A stretch of DNA of 64,000 nt from assembly GCF_019090165.1 (NCBI RefSeq), contig NZ_JAHRIB010000149.1:62001-126000 (forward strand). Reading direction: 5' to 3'. This document shows positions 43,097 to 51,003 of the stretch, one piece after another. The position numbers and the translations under genes are program-made. Each line of letters opens with the position of its first letter. Position 1 is the first letter of the stretch. The notes beneath the pieces were generated by a model. The model ran no database searches, was not told the DNA's origin, and was given only the letters and a program-made list of their open reading frames with translations. Source of the DNA: Streptomyces sp. BV286. Lineage in GTDB: Bacteria; Actinomycetota; Actinomycetes; Streptomycetales; Streptomycetaceae.

Positions 43097-44116
43097 TCAC
43101 ATGCCGTCGGGGTCCGCCCGGTCGAGGGCGGGACGGGGTGTCGGACCCGCCGTCATCAGGGCGTCCGCGGCGGCCGTGTCGGTCACCAGGCTGGTGACGA
43201 GGCCGGACCGCAGCACCGCGTCGATGGCGGCCGCCTTGCGCTGTCCGCCGGCGATCGCGACGACCTCGGGGATCCGCCGAAGCCGGTCGGCCTCGACGGT
43301 GATGCACCGCTCCCCCAGGTCCCGGCCGACACGACGGCCCTCGGAGTCGAAGAGGTGCGCGGACATCTCCGCGGCCACACCGAGGGTGGCGTAGTGGGCG
43401 CGCTCCTCCTCGGTGAGCATGTCGTGCACCGTGGAGATGCCCGCCTCCCAGGAGCCGATCGACACGCAGGCGACGGTGACCTTGTCGAAGTACTCGAAGG
43501 CGCGGGCGATGCCTGTCTGGCTGCGCAGCGCGGCCGCGGTGGCCACGTCCGGCAGCAGCATCGGCGCGTAGATGGGGTGGGCGTCGCCGCCGGAGACCTG
43601 GGCGGCCCGGCGGACGGCCTCGACCGAGCCGCGCTCGGCCGTCCCGGCGTCGTACACACCCGTCAGCTGCACCACCGTGCACGGCGGCAGCCGGTCGAGC
43701 GCGGCCGCCATGTGGATGGTGGAACGGCCCCAGGCGAGGCCGAGCACATCGCCTTCGGCGACCAGCTCGCCGAGCAGGTCGGCGGCCACCTCGCCGAGGT
43801 TCTCCGGGTCGGGTGACTCCTCGGCCTCGGCCGGGGACTCGACGACGACGGCGTGCCGCAGGCCGTAGCGGGCACGCAGCGCGTCCGAGCGCTCCGCGTC
43901 CAGCTCGGCGGGGACACGGATCTCGATCCGCACGAGATCACGTTCGAGGGCGGTCTCCAGGACCCGGGCCACCTTGAAGCGGCTGACGCCGAACTCCTCG
44001 GCGATCTGGATCTTGGATTTGCCCTCCAGGTAGAAGCGACGGGCCATGGCCGCCGCCTGCACCAGCTCAGCGGGTCCCATCCGCATGGCCGACCGGCCCG
44101 CCGACATACCCGACAC
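43097..44116 (-). CDS. SorC/DeoR-type sugar-binding transcriptional regulator
   Basis: A 339-residue regulator with an N-terminal HTH (about residues 30-52: KSKIQIAEEFGVSRFKVARVL) and a large sugar-phosphate-binding domain (LAWGRSTIHMAAAL, VQLTGVYD, GGQRKAAAIDAVL). GTG at 44116 is chosen because AGGAG lies six bases before it; the frame is open to another GTG at 44140. It lies 102 bases past rpe on the same strand, so it may sense or control pentose phosphate metabolism. Confidence 0.88.
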   Translation of the reverse strand: MSGMSAGRSAMRMGPAELVQAAAMARRFYLEGKSKIQIAEEFGVSRFKVARVLETALERDLVRIEIRVPAELDAERSDALRARYGLRHAVVVESPAEAEESPDPENLGEVAADLLGELVAEGDVLGLAWGRSTIHMAAALDRLPPCTVVQLTGVYDAGTAERGSVEAVRRAAQVSGGDAHPIYAPMLLPDVATAAALRSQTGIARAFEYFDKVTVACVSIGSWEAGISTVHDMLTEEERAHYATLGVAAEMSAHLFDSEGRRVGRDLGERCITVEADRLRRIPEVVAIAGGQRKAAAIDAVLRSGLVTSLVTDTAAADALMTAGPTPRPALDRADPDGM

Positions 44117-44218
44117 GGCGTTCTCCTCACTGCTGTTCACACTCTGGATTCGCCGTTCATCCTTGCAGATGCGGCGTACTTGATCAGCCCTGAGGGGCGG
44201 CGTTCATGTTCCCTTGGC

Positions 44219-44905
44219 TCAGTGGCCGCATGCCCATGCTGCCTGGGCCGTCGCCTCCTCCGCCTGCGTGCGCAATGCACGTACCGCCTGGGCGGGGTCG
44301 TCCGCCCCGTACACCGCGGACCCCGCGACGAAGACGTCGGCGCCCGCCTCCGCGCAACGCTCGATGGTGGAGGCCGAGACACCGCCGTCGACCTGCAGCC
44401 ACAGTTCGAGGCCGTGCTTGTTGATCAACTCGCGGGTGCGGCGGATCTTCGGCAGCATGATGTCGAGAAAGGCCTGGCCTCCGAAGCCGGGCTCGACGGT
44501 CATGATCAGCAGCATGTCGAGCTCGGGAAGCAGGTCCTCGTACGGCTCGATGGGAGTCGCGGGCCGCAGGGCCATGGAGGCCCGGGCGCCCTTGGCCCGG
44601 ATCTCGCGGGCGAGCCGCACGGGTGCGGCGGCCGCCTCGACGTGGAAGGTGACGGAACCGGCACCCGCTTCTACGTACTGGGGCGCCCACCGATCGGCGT
44701 CCTCGATCATCAGATGGCAGTCCAGCGGCGTGTCCGTCGCCCGCGCCAAGGACTCTACGACCGGCACACCTAGCGTGAGGTTCGGGACGAAATGGTTGTC
44801 CATCACGTCGACATGCAGCCAGTCGGCCCCTTCCACCGCCCTTGCCTCCTCGGCAAGGCGGGCGAAGTCGGCGGACAGGATGCTGGGGTTGATCTGCGCG
44901 GCCAT
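44219..44905 (-). CDS. rpe: Ribulose-phosphate 3-epimerase
   Basis: Interconverts ribulose 5-phosphate and xylulose 5-phosphate. A 228-residue TIM barrel starting MAAQINPSILSADFARL, with LHVDVMDNHFVPNLTLG, CHLMIEDADRW, MTVEPGFGGQAF and VDGGVSAST carrying the metal and phosphate ligands. ATG at 44905. It is divergent from the MMPL gene over a 155-base gap and followed by a SorC-type regulator gene. Confidence 0.95.
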   Translation of the reverse strand: MAAQINPSILSADFARLAEEARAVEGADWLHVDVMDNHFVPNLTLGVPVVESLARATDTPLDCHLMIEDADRWAPQYVEAGAGSVTFHVEAAAAPVRLAREIRAKGARASMALRPATPIEPYEDLLPELDMLLIMTVEPGFGGQAFLDIMLPKIRRTRELINKHGLELWLQVDGGVSASTIERCAEAGADVFVAGSAVYGADDPAQAVRALRTQAEEATAQAAWACGH

Positions 44906-45060
44906 GCCACAAGCCTGCCATGCCCGGCGCCGGTTGCCCTCCTCGGTCCCCGACCCGGACCAGTCGGTACGTACCAACTCCGCCGAGTGACTGCACCTGC
45001 CGGACGGCGCGTGCCATCCTTGGCGGCCCACCAGCTCCACACACGGCTACGGGGGTGGCC

Positions 45061-47289
45061 ATGACGGACGCGCAGGGGAACCAAGGACAGCAGGGGCAGC
45101 AGGGGCAGGGCCGGCGCGGTATCGGCTGGCTGGTCTGCGGCCGGCGGTCCAAGTGGCTGGTCGTGGGACTGTGGCTGGTGCTGCTGGTCCTGACGGCGCC
45201 CTTCGCCCAGAAACTCACCGACGCCCAGGACAACGACGCGGCCTCCTGGCTGCCCGGTTCCGCCGAGTCCACCCAAGTCCTGCAGATCTCCGAGGACTTC
45301 AGGCCGGAGCAGATCCCCGCGATCGTCGTGTACGCCCGTGCGGAAGGCCTCACGGCACAGGACCGGGATCGGATCGCCGAGGACGTACGGGAGCTCAAGG
45401 AACTGCGTGCGCACGGCATCCGCGGCGCGGAGACCCGTGGCCCCGTCTACGACCGGCAGACGGACCCACGGGCGGCCCAGGTCCTGGTGCCGATCACGAT
45501 GGACGAGAAGGGCTGGGAGCAGATCGGGCCCGCGGTCGACTCGATCCGTGCGGACGTCGGCGAGGGCGGGGACGGGCTCGCCGTGCACATCACGGGCCCG
45601 GGCGGCACCTCAGCGGACTTCTCCGAGGCCTTCGAGGGCATCGACTCCACGCTGCTGTTCTCGGCGATGATCGTCGTCATCGTGATGCTGCTGCTGACCT
45701 ACCGCAGTCCGACCCTGCTGCTGGTGCCGCTGCTCGGCGTGGTCGCGGCGCTGTTCACCGCGCAGGCGCTGATCTACCTGTTCGCGGAGCACGCGGGGCT
45801 GACCGTCAACGGCCAGAGCGCGGGCATTCTGACGGTCCTCGTCTTCGGCGCGGGGACGGACTACGCCCTGCTCCTGGTGGCCCGCTACCGGGAGGAACTG
45901 CGCCGCCACGAGGACCGCCACGAGGCCATGGCGCTCGCCCTGCACCGGGCGGGCCCCGCGGTGCTCGCCTCCGGCGCCACCGTCGTCCTGAGCATGCTGG
46001 TGCTGCTCGCCGCCGAGATGAACTCGACGCGCGGTCTCGGCCCGGTCGCCGCGATCGGTGTCGCGGTGGCGCTGATCGCGATGCTGACGCTCTTCCCGGC
46101 CCTGCTGGTGATCTGCGGCCGCTGGATCTTCTGGCCGGTGATCCCGCACCTCGGCTCCCCGGACCCCACCGAGCGCGGTGTCTGGGCCCGGATGGGCCGC
46201 CGCATCTCGCTTCGCCCGCGCATGATCTGGGCCGTCACGGCGGCGGTCCTCGCGCTGCTGTCGCTGGGCCTCATCCAACTGCGCGCGGAGGGCATCAGCA
46301 ACGCCGACGCCTTCACCGGCGAACCCGACTCGATCGTCGGCCAGGAGGTGTCCGCGCAGTACTTCCCCGCGGGCAGCGGCGATCCGCTCGTCATCGTCAG
46401 CAACCGCGCCCAGGCCGAGGAGGTCGGCCGGGCGGTCGCGGACACCCGAGGAGTCGTACCGGAATCCCTCGGCCTGCCACCGGGCACGAAACCCGAGTTC
46501 GAGGGCAAGGTCCTCTTCGAGGCCACGATGACCGACCCGGCGGACAGCGAGGCCGCGAAACAGACGGTCGAGCGGGTACGGGACGCCGTCCACGACGTGC
46601 CGGACGCGGACGCGCAGGTCGGCGGCGGTACGGCGTCACTGCTGGACATGGACGAGGCGACGACCCACGACAACATCCTGATCATCCCGCTGGTGCTGGT
46701 CGTGGTGCTGCTGATCCTCTGTGTCCTGCTCCGCGCCCTGATCGCCCCGCTGCTGCTGATCGGCACGGTGGTGCTGTCCTTCGCCGCCGCACTGGGCATC
46801 AGCGCGCTCGCGTTCCGGTACGTCTTCGACTACGCGGGCGAGTCGACGGACTTCCCGCTGTTCGTCTTCGTCTTCCTGGTGGCTCTGGGCATCGACTACA
46901 ACATCTTCCTGACCACCCGGATCCGCGAGGAGGCAGCCGGCCAGGGCACCCGCAAGGGGGTGGTGACGGGCCTCTCCACCACCGGCGCGGTCATCACCTC
47001 GGCGGGCCTGGTGCTCGCGGGCACGTTCGCGGCCCTGGCGACCCTCCCGATGGTCGCCTTCGCCGAACTCGGCTTCGCGGTGGCCCTGGGCGTACTGATC
47101 GACACGTTCATCGTGCGCTCGGTCCTCGTGACGTCCCTGTTCCTGGACGTGGGACCGAAGATCTGGTGGCCCCACCGGCTGGCGCACGAGGACGGCGCCG
47201 GGGGCGGGACCACGACACGGCCGCCGGCCGCCCCGGCAGCCGGGACGGGTGCGTCGGAACCGGCCTCGCCGGGTGGCCCCGCGGAGTGA
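45061..47289 (+). CDS. MMPL/RND family membrane transporter
   Basis: A 742-residue transporter with two repeated halves, each a long extracytoplasmic domain after the first helix followed by five helices. The first half has FSAMIVVIVMLLLTYRS and the GxDYALLLVARYREEL motif; the second half has VALGIDYNIFLTTRIREEA and DTFIVRSVLV. These match the MMPL branch, which exports lipids or drugs using proton motive force. The N-terminus is Gln/Gly rich, the tail Pro/Ala rich. ATG at 45061 follows GGGGGTGG. The cargo is unknown. Confidence 0.9.
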   Translation: MTDAQGNQGQQGQQGQGRRGIGWLVCGRRSKWLVVGLWLVLLVLTAPFAQKLTDAQDNDAASWLPGSAESTQVLQISEDFRPEQIPAIVVYARAEGLTAQDRDRIAEDVRELKELRAHGIRGAETRGPVYDRQTDPRAAQVLVPITMDEKGWEQIGPAVDSIRADVGEGGDGLAVHITGPGGTSADFSEAFEGIDSTLLFSAMIVVIVMLLLTYRSPTLLLVPLLGVVAALFTAQALIYLFAEHAGLTVNGQSAGILTVLVFGAGTDYALLLVARYREELRRHEDRHEAMALALHRAGPAVLASGATVVLSMLVLLAAEMNSTRGLGPVAAIGVAVALIAMLTLFPALLVICGRWIFWPVIPHLGSPDPTERGVWARMGRRISLRPRMIWAVTAAVLALLSLGLIQLRAEGISNADAFTGEPDSIVGQEVSAQYFPAGSGDPLVIVSNRAQAEEVGRAVADTRGVVPESLGLPPGTKPEFEGKVLFEATMTDPADSEAAKQTVERVRDAVHDVPDADAQVGGGTASLLDMDEATTHDNILIIPLVLVVVLLILCVLLRALIAPLLLIGTVVLSFAAALGISALAFRYVFDYAGESTDFPLFVFVFLVALGIDYNIFLTTRIREEAAGQGTRKGVVTGLSTTGAVITSAGLVLAGTFAALATLPMVAFAELGFAVALGVLIDTFIVRSVLVTSLFLDVGPKIWWPHRLAHEDGAGGGTTTRPPAAPAAGTGASEPASPGGPAE

Positions 47290-47313
47290 CTCCGATCCGC
47301 GCGCCCGGAGAGG

Positions 47314-48738
47314 TCAGCCCGTCCGGCGGATCAGCGCCAGGTACATCGCGTCCGTGCCGTGCAGGTGCGGCCACAACTGGACGTCCGGCCCGTCGCCCAG
47401 GGCCGGGACACCCTCGAACAGCGGCCGGGCGTCGAGGAGTTCGGCGTCGTGCTGCTTGAGTACGTCGTTGACCACGGCCCGGGTCTCGGCGAGGTGCGGC
47501 GAGCAGGTGGCGTAGCCGACGACACCGCCGACCCGCACCGAGTCGAGCGCCGTGCGCAACAGCCCCCGCTGCAGCGGGGCGAAGCCGTCCAGGTCGTCGG
47601 GCCGGCGCCGCCAGCGGGCCTCCGGACGCCGGCGCAGCGCACCGAGCCCTGTGCAGGGCACGTCCATCAGGACGCGGTCGAAGGTCCCGGCCCGCCACGG
47701 CGGCCGCGTCCCGTCGGCGGCGATGACCTGGTACGGCCCGGGGTTCCCGGCGAGTGCCTTCGCGACCAGCCCGGCCCGATGCGGCTGCTTCTCGGAGGCG
47801 AGCAGCACGGCCCCGCGCTCGGCGGCGAGCCCGGCGAGCATGGCCGCCTTGCCGCCCGGCCCGGCGCATCCGTCGAGCCATGCCTTGTCCGGCCCGTCGA
47901 GCGGCGCGTTGGCGAGGGCGAGGGCCACCAGCTGGCTGCCCTCGTCCTGAACGCCCACCCGTCCTTCGCGTACGGCCTCGATGGCACCGGGCTCGCCGCC
48001 CTCGGACAGCCGCACGGCGTACGGCGACCAGCGTCCCGGCAGCGCGTTCTCCTCGCCGAGCACGCCGAGGATCTCGTCGGCGGTGGAGCGTCCGGGCCGG
48101 GCGACCAGGGTCACCTCGGGCCGCTCGTTGTCGGCCTCCAGCAGGTCCTCGATGCCGGCGCGTCCGCCGCCGAGCGAGTCCCACAGCGCCGAGACGACCC
48201 AGCGCGGATGCGAGTGGACGACGGCGAGATGATCCTCGGGGTCCTCGTCGTAGGGCGGCGCGACCTTCTCGATCCAGCCGTCCAGATCGTGCTGCGCGAT
48301 CTTCCGCAGCACGGCGTTGACGAACTTCGCCCGCCCGTCCCCGAGCACGACCCTCGCGAGGTCGACGGACGCGGACACGGCGGCGTGCGTCGGGATCCGC
48401 GTCCCGAGCAGCTGGTGCGCGCCCAGGCTCAGCACATCGAGCACCGGCGGGTCGACCTCGCGGAGCGGCCGGTCCACGCAGGCCGCGATGACGGCGTCGT
48501 AGGTGCCCTGCCGGCGCAGCGTCCCGTACACCAGCTCCGTCGCCAGTGCCGCGTCCCGCCCGTCGAAGTCGCCCTTCTCCCGGGCCTTCCGCAGCAGGGG
48601 CGGCAGGACGAGATTCGCGTACGCGTCCCTCTCGTCCACGGCCCGCAGCGCCTCGAAGGCGAGCATCCGTACGGGGTCCTTCTGCGGACGGCGGTAGGGC
48701 TTGCGCTGCTGGCGGGGCCGAGGGGACTGCTCGTTCAC
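47314..48738 (-). CDS. rsmB: 16S rRNA (cytosine-967 C5) methyltransferase
   Basis: A 474-residue methyltransferase using SAM. The N-terminal NusB-like domain (about residues 25-160, RMLAFEALRAVDERDAYANL) precedes the catalytic domain with GPGGKAAMLAG (SAM loop), DVPCTGLGALRRRPEARW and GYATCSPHLAETR, which hold the two catalytic cysteines. GTG at 48738 (VNEQSPRPRQQ) is preferred; the frame is open to 48795. It lies 244 bases downstream of fmt on the same strand; fmt-rsmB neighbours are common in bacteria. Confidence 0.94.
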   Translation of the reverse strand: MNEQSPRPRQQRKPYRRPQKDPVRMLAFEALRAVDERDAYANLVLPPLLRKAREKGDFDGRDAALATELVYGTLRRQGTYDAVIAACVDRPLREVDPPVLDVLSLGAHQLLGTRIPTHAAVSASVDLARVVLGDGRAKFVNAVLRKIAQHDLDGWIEKVAPPYDEDPEDHLAVVHSHPRWVVSALWDSLGGGRAGIEDLLEADNERPEVTLVARPGRSTADEILGVLGEENALPGRWSPYAVRLSEGGEPGAIEAVREGRVGVQDEGSQLVALALANAPLDGPDKAWLDGCAGPGGKAAMLAGLAAERGAVLLASEKQPHRAGLVAKALAGNPGPYQVIAADGTRPPWRAGTFDRVLMDVPCTGLGALRRRPEARWRRRPDDLDGFAPLQRGLLRTALDSVRVGGVVGYATCSPHLAETRAVVNDVLKQHDAELLDARPLFEGVPALGDGPDVQLWPHLHGTDAMYLALIRRTG

Positions 48739-48846
48739 GTAAAGGTGCTCCGGCTCGTGGAAGAGATACCGCCCCAGCGTACGTCGCCCGCCCACCCCAC
48801 GAGCACGCCCTCCACGTCTTCGAAGACGAACGGCGCAGCCCAGGAC

Positions 48847-48930
48847 AGGCGCGGGGAACGGCGCAGGCTCTTGCGGGGCAGGGAACGGCGCAGTCCTTCA
48901 AGGGGCGCGGGGAACGGCGCGACCAACCCC
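48847..48930. repeat. Cluster of three short copies of the dispersed repeat
   Basis: AGGCGCGGGGAACGGCGCAG-like (48847-48865), GGGGCAGGGAACGGCGCAG (48875-48893) and AGGGGCGCGGGGAACGGCGC followed by GACCAACCCC (48901-48930) lie about 27 bases apart in the fmt-rsmB gap. They share the core of the 37111-37366 array and the 59715 copy. Confidence 0.75.
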
Positions 48931-48982
48931 CAACGACCCGCGCATGACGTCACACCGGCCCCCGGCAGGCGACGGCCCGCCA

Positions 48983-49927
48983 CTAGAGCGCCCCGCCACC
49001 CCCCACAACCTCGCCGGAGGCGATCCGTACGCCCCGGGCCCAGTCCCCCGCCCGCATCGGCTTCTTGCCCTGTGCCTGCACCCACAACAGCTCGACGGCG
49101 TACGACCCGGTACCGACGTACACGTTGTTCTTCCCGACCGCCAACGCCCCCGGCGCCAGATCCGTCCGCTCGGGCACCGGCACGACCTGGATCAGCTTGA
49201 GCCGCTCGGCGCGGAAGACGGTCCACGCGCCGGGCGCGGGCGTACAGCCGCGTACGACCCGGTCGACCCGCAGCGCCGGCGCCGCCCAGTCCACCTGGGC
49301 GTCCTCAACGGTGATCTTCGGCGCCAGAGTGATGCCGTCCACCGGCTGCGGCACGGCCTTCAGGGTGCCGTCCTCGATCCCGTCCATGGTCGCCGCGAGC
49401 AGCCCGGACCCGGCGAAGGCGAGCCGCGTCAGCAGGTCCCCGCTGGTGTCGGTGGGCCGCACCTCCTCGGTGACGGTCCCGTAGACGGGCCCGGAGTCGA
49501 GCCCTTCCTCAATGAGGAAGGTGGAGGCACCGGTGATCTCGTCCCCGGCCATGACCGCGTGTTGCACGGGCGCCGCCCCGCGCCAGGCGGGAAGCAGGGA
49601 GAAGTGCAGGTTGACCCAGCCGTGGGCGGGGATGTCGAGCGCGACCCGGGGCAGCAGCGCGCCGTAGGCCACGACGGGGCAGCAGTCCGGGGCGATCTCC
49701 CTCAGCCGCGCGAGGAAGGCCTCGTCCCGTGGCCGCGGCGGCTTCAGCACCTCGATCCCGACGTCCTCGGCGCGCTGAGCCACAGGGCTCGCGACCAGCC
49801 TGCGTCCCCGCCCGGCCGGCGCGTCGGGCCGCGTGACGACGGCGGCCACCTCGTGCCGCCCGGAGGCGATCAGGGCGTCCAGTGCGGGAACGGCGACTTC
49901 GGGGGTACCGGCGAAGACGAGCTTCAT
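48983..49927 (-). CDS. fmt: Methionyl-tRNA formyltransferase
   Basis: Formylates initiator Met-tRNA with 10-formyl-THF. A 314-residue protein with MKLVFAGTPEVAVPALDAL at the start, the folate-site segment HFSLLPAWRGAAPVQ (about residues 110-124), the loop STFLIEEGLDSGPV, and a C-terminal OB-like domain (about 210-314). ATG at 49927. The 5' side faces a 400-base gap toward the rightward HTH gene. Confidence 0.96.
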   Translation of the reverse strand: MKLVFAGTPEVAVPALDALIASGRHEVAAVVTRPDAPAGRGRRLVASPVAQRAEDVGIEVLKPPRPRDEAFLARLREIAPDCCPVVAYGALLPRVALDIPAHGWVNLHFSLLPAWRGAAPVQHAVMAGDEITGASTFLIEEGLDSGPVYGTVTEEVRPTDTSGDLLTRLAFAGSGLLAATMDGIEDGTLKAVPQPVDGITLAPKITVEDAQVDWAAPALRVDRVVRGCTPAPGAWTVFRAERLKLIQVVPVPERTDLAPGALAVGKNNVYVGTGSYAVELLWVQAQGKKPMRAGDWARGVRIASGEVVGGGGAL

Positions 49928-50251
49928 GGGTGACAGTCGGCCTCTCGGGCGGATTCACAACGGGCAGCGCACCAGTCTATGGGGCGCCGGGCCGGTGGAC
50001 CCCTGCGCCCGCGGGACCGTGCCGGACGGCAACGCACGACGACGGCCGGGCGTCCTGTGCCCGCCGCCCGGGTCCTCCCCGGGGGGCGGCGGACGACGGC
50101 ACCGAACGTCCCGCCGAGGCCGCCGCACGGCCCGTGAGGCATGGCAAAAGCCCTTGTCAGGGGTGTACGGAGGCGAGCGCTCGTCCGCCCGCCGGGGGCG
50201 TACGCATATGCCCCCACGCCCCTGCTGCGTGACCACTCACCCCGAAACGCG

Positions 50252-50304
50252 TTGGTCAAGAAAGAGTTGACCAAAACGGGCCGCAATCGCGGCCCGGTCC
50301 TTTT
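50252..50304 (+). promoter_or_regulatory. Tandem hairpins with U-run in the leader of the 50330 gene
   Basis: Two hairpins stand side by side. The first is TTGGTCAA (50252-50259) with TTGACCAA (50267-50274), loop of seven. The second is CGGGCCGC (50277-50284) with GCGGCCCG (50289-50296), loop AATC, then GTCC and TTTT (50301-50304). The second has the form of an intrinsic terminator but ends only 25 bases before an ATG. It could be an attenuator, or the end of a small transcript in the 49928-50250 gap. I see no other gene in that gap. Confidence 0.55.
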
Positions 50305-50329
50305 CAACGCCGGTTCGAGAGGCTTGTTC

Positions 50330-50875
50330 ATGGCCGACCACGCAACCCACGACGCCCAGGCTCGGGCCAGCCTGCACTTGCTGGTGCGGGACATCGAGCG
50401 GGTCCGCCGGCAGGTGGACGCACTGCGCACGCTGACCGCCCAGTTGGGCAACGTCTACCGCCCGCGCCGCTCCGGACCCTCCACGGGTTTCGTCGTCTAC
50501 GGACGCGCCCCCGCCCCGACCGTCCGCCTCGCCCAGGAGCTGCGGGACAGCGTCGAGACCCTGGTCACGGCCGCCGTGGACTTCGACCGCTCGCTGGGCT
50601 TCTCGTGGGACGCGGTGGGCTCGGCTCTCGGGGTCACGAAGCAGGCGGTGCACCGCCGTTACGGAGCCCGTCGAGCGACCGCGCAGGCCGCCGCCGAGGC
50701 GGAGCGCGCGACCGAGCCGTCCGGATCCCGCGCAGTCGCCGTCAACACCGGCATGCCCACGGTCCCCGCCGCCCGTTCCATGCCCATGCCCCTGCCGACC
50801 CAGCCGACGGCGGGCAGCCCCACCCTCCGCGAGGAGGTCAGGCCGAGCGCCTTCCCGGGCCCACGCAACGGCTGA
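50330..50875 (+). CDS. HTH-containing DNA-binding-like protein
   Basis: A 181-residue protein. An N-terminal helical segment (residues 1-45, RDIERVRRQVDALRTL) precedes a HTH at about 95-120 (FSWDAVGSALGVTKQAVHRRYG), with the same SWxxVGxALGxTKQA pattern as the 39659 protein. The C-terminal 60 residues are Pro/Ala-rich and disordered. ATG at 50330 with GAGAGG upstream. A terminator-like hairpin sits just before the start. Function unknown, probably a regulator. Confidence 0.8.
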   Translation: MADHATHDAQARASLHLLVRDIERVRRQVDALRTLTAQLGNVYRPRRSGPSTGFVVYGRAPAPTVRLAQELRDSVETLVTAAVDFDRSLGFSWDAVGSALGVTKQAVHRRYGARRATAQAAAEAERATEPSGSRAVAVNTGMPTVPAARSMPMPLPTQPTAGSPTLREEVRPSAFPGPRNG

Positions 50876-50908
50876 CGCGCACACCTGTCCGTACTGAGCA
50901 CTCCCTGG

Positions 50909-50934
50909 CTGCCCCCGACCGAGTTCGGGGGCAG
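50909..50934 (+). terminator. Terminator after the 50330 gene
   Basis: CTGCCCCCGA (50909-50918) and TCGGGGGCAG (50925-50934) form a perfect 10-bp stem with a 6-base loop in the gap before the convergent priA gene. Confidence 0.75.
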
Positions 50935-51003
50935 ACCTGTACGCCCGACCGGCAGCCGGTCACAGTTCCCCGCCTGAGACGTCCTGCCGGGTTGCCCGGG
51001 CGG

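Noticed and set aside
44184..44207. Seven-codon mini-ORF (MNAAPQG) between rpe and the SorC gene
   Set aside because: AAGGGA stands only two bases before the ATG, too close for good initiation; probably chance.
45153..47459. 768-codon rightward frame within the MMPL gene
   Set aside because: A +1 shifted shadow of the transporter, Arg/Gly-rich and without membrane helices.
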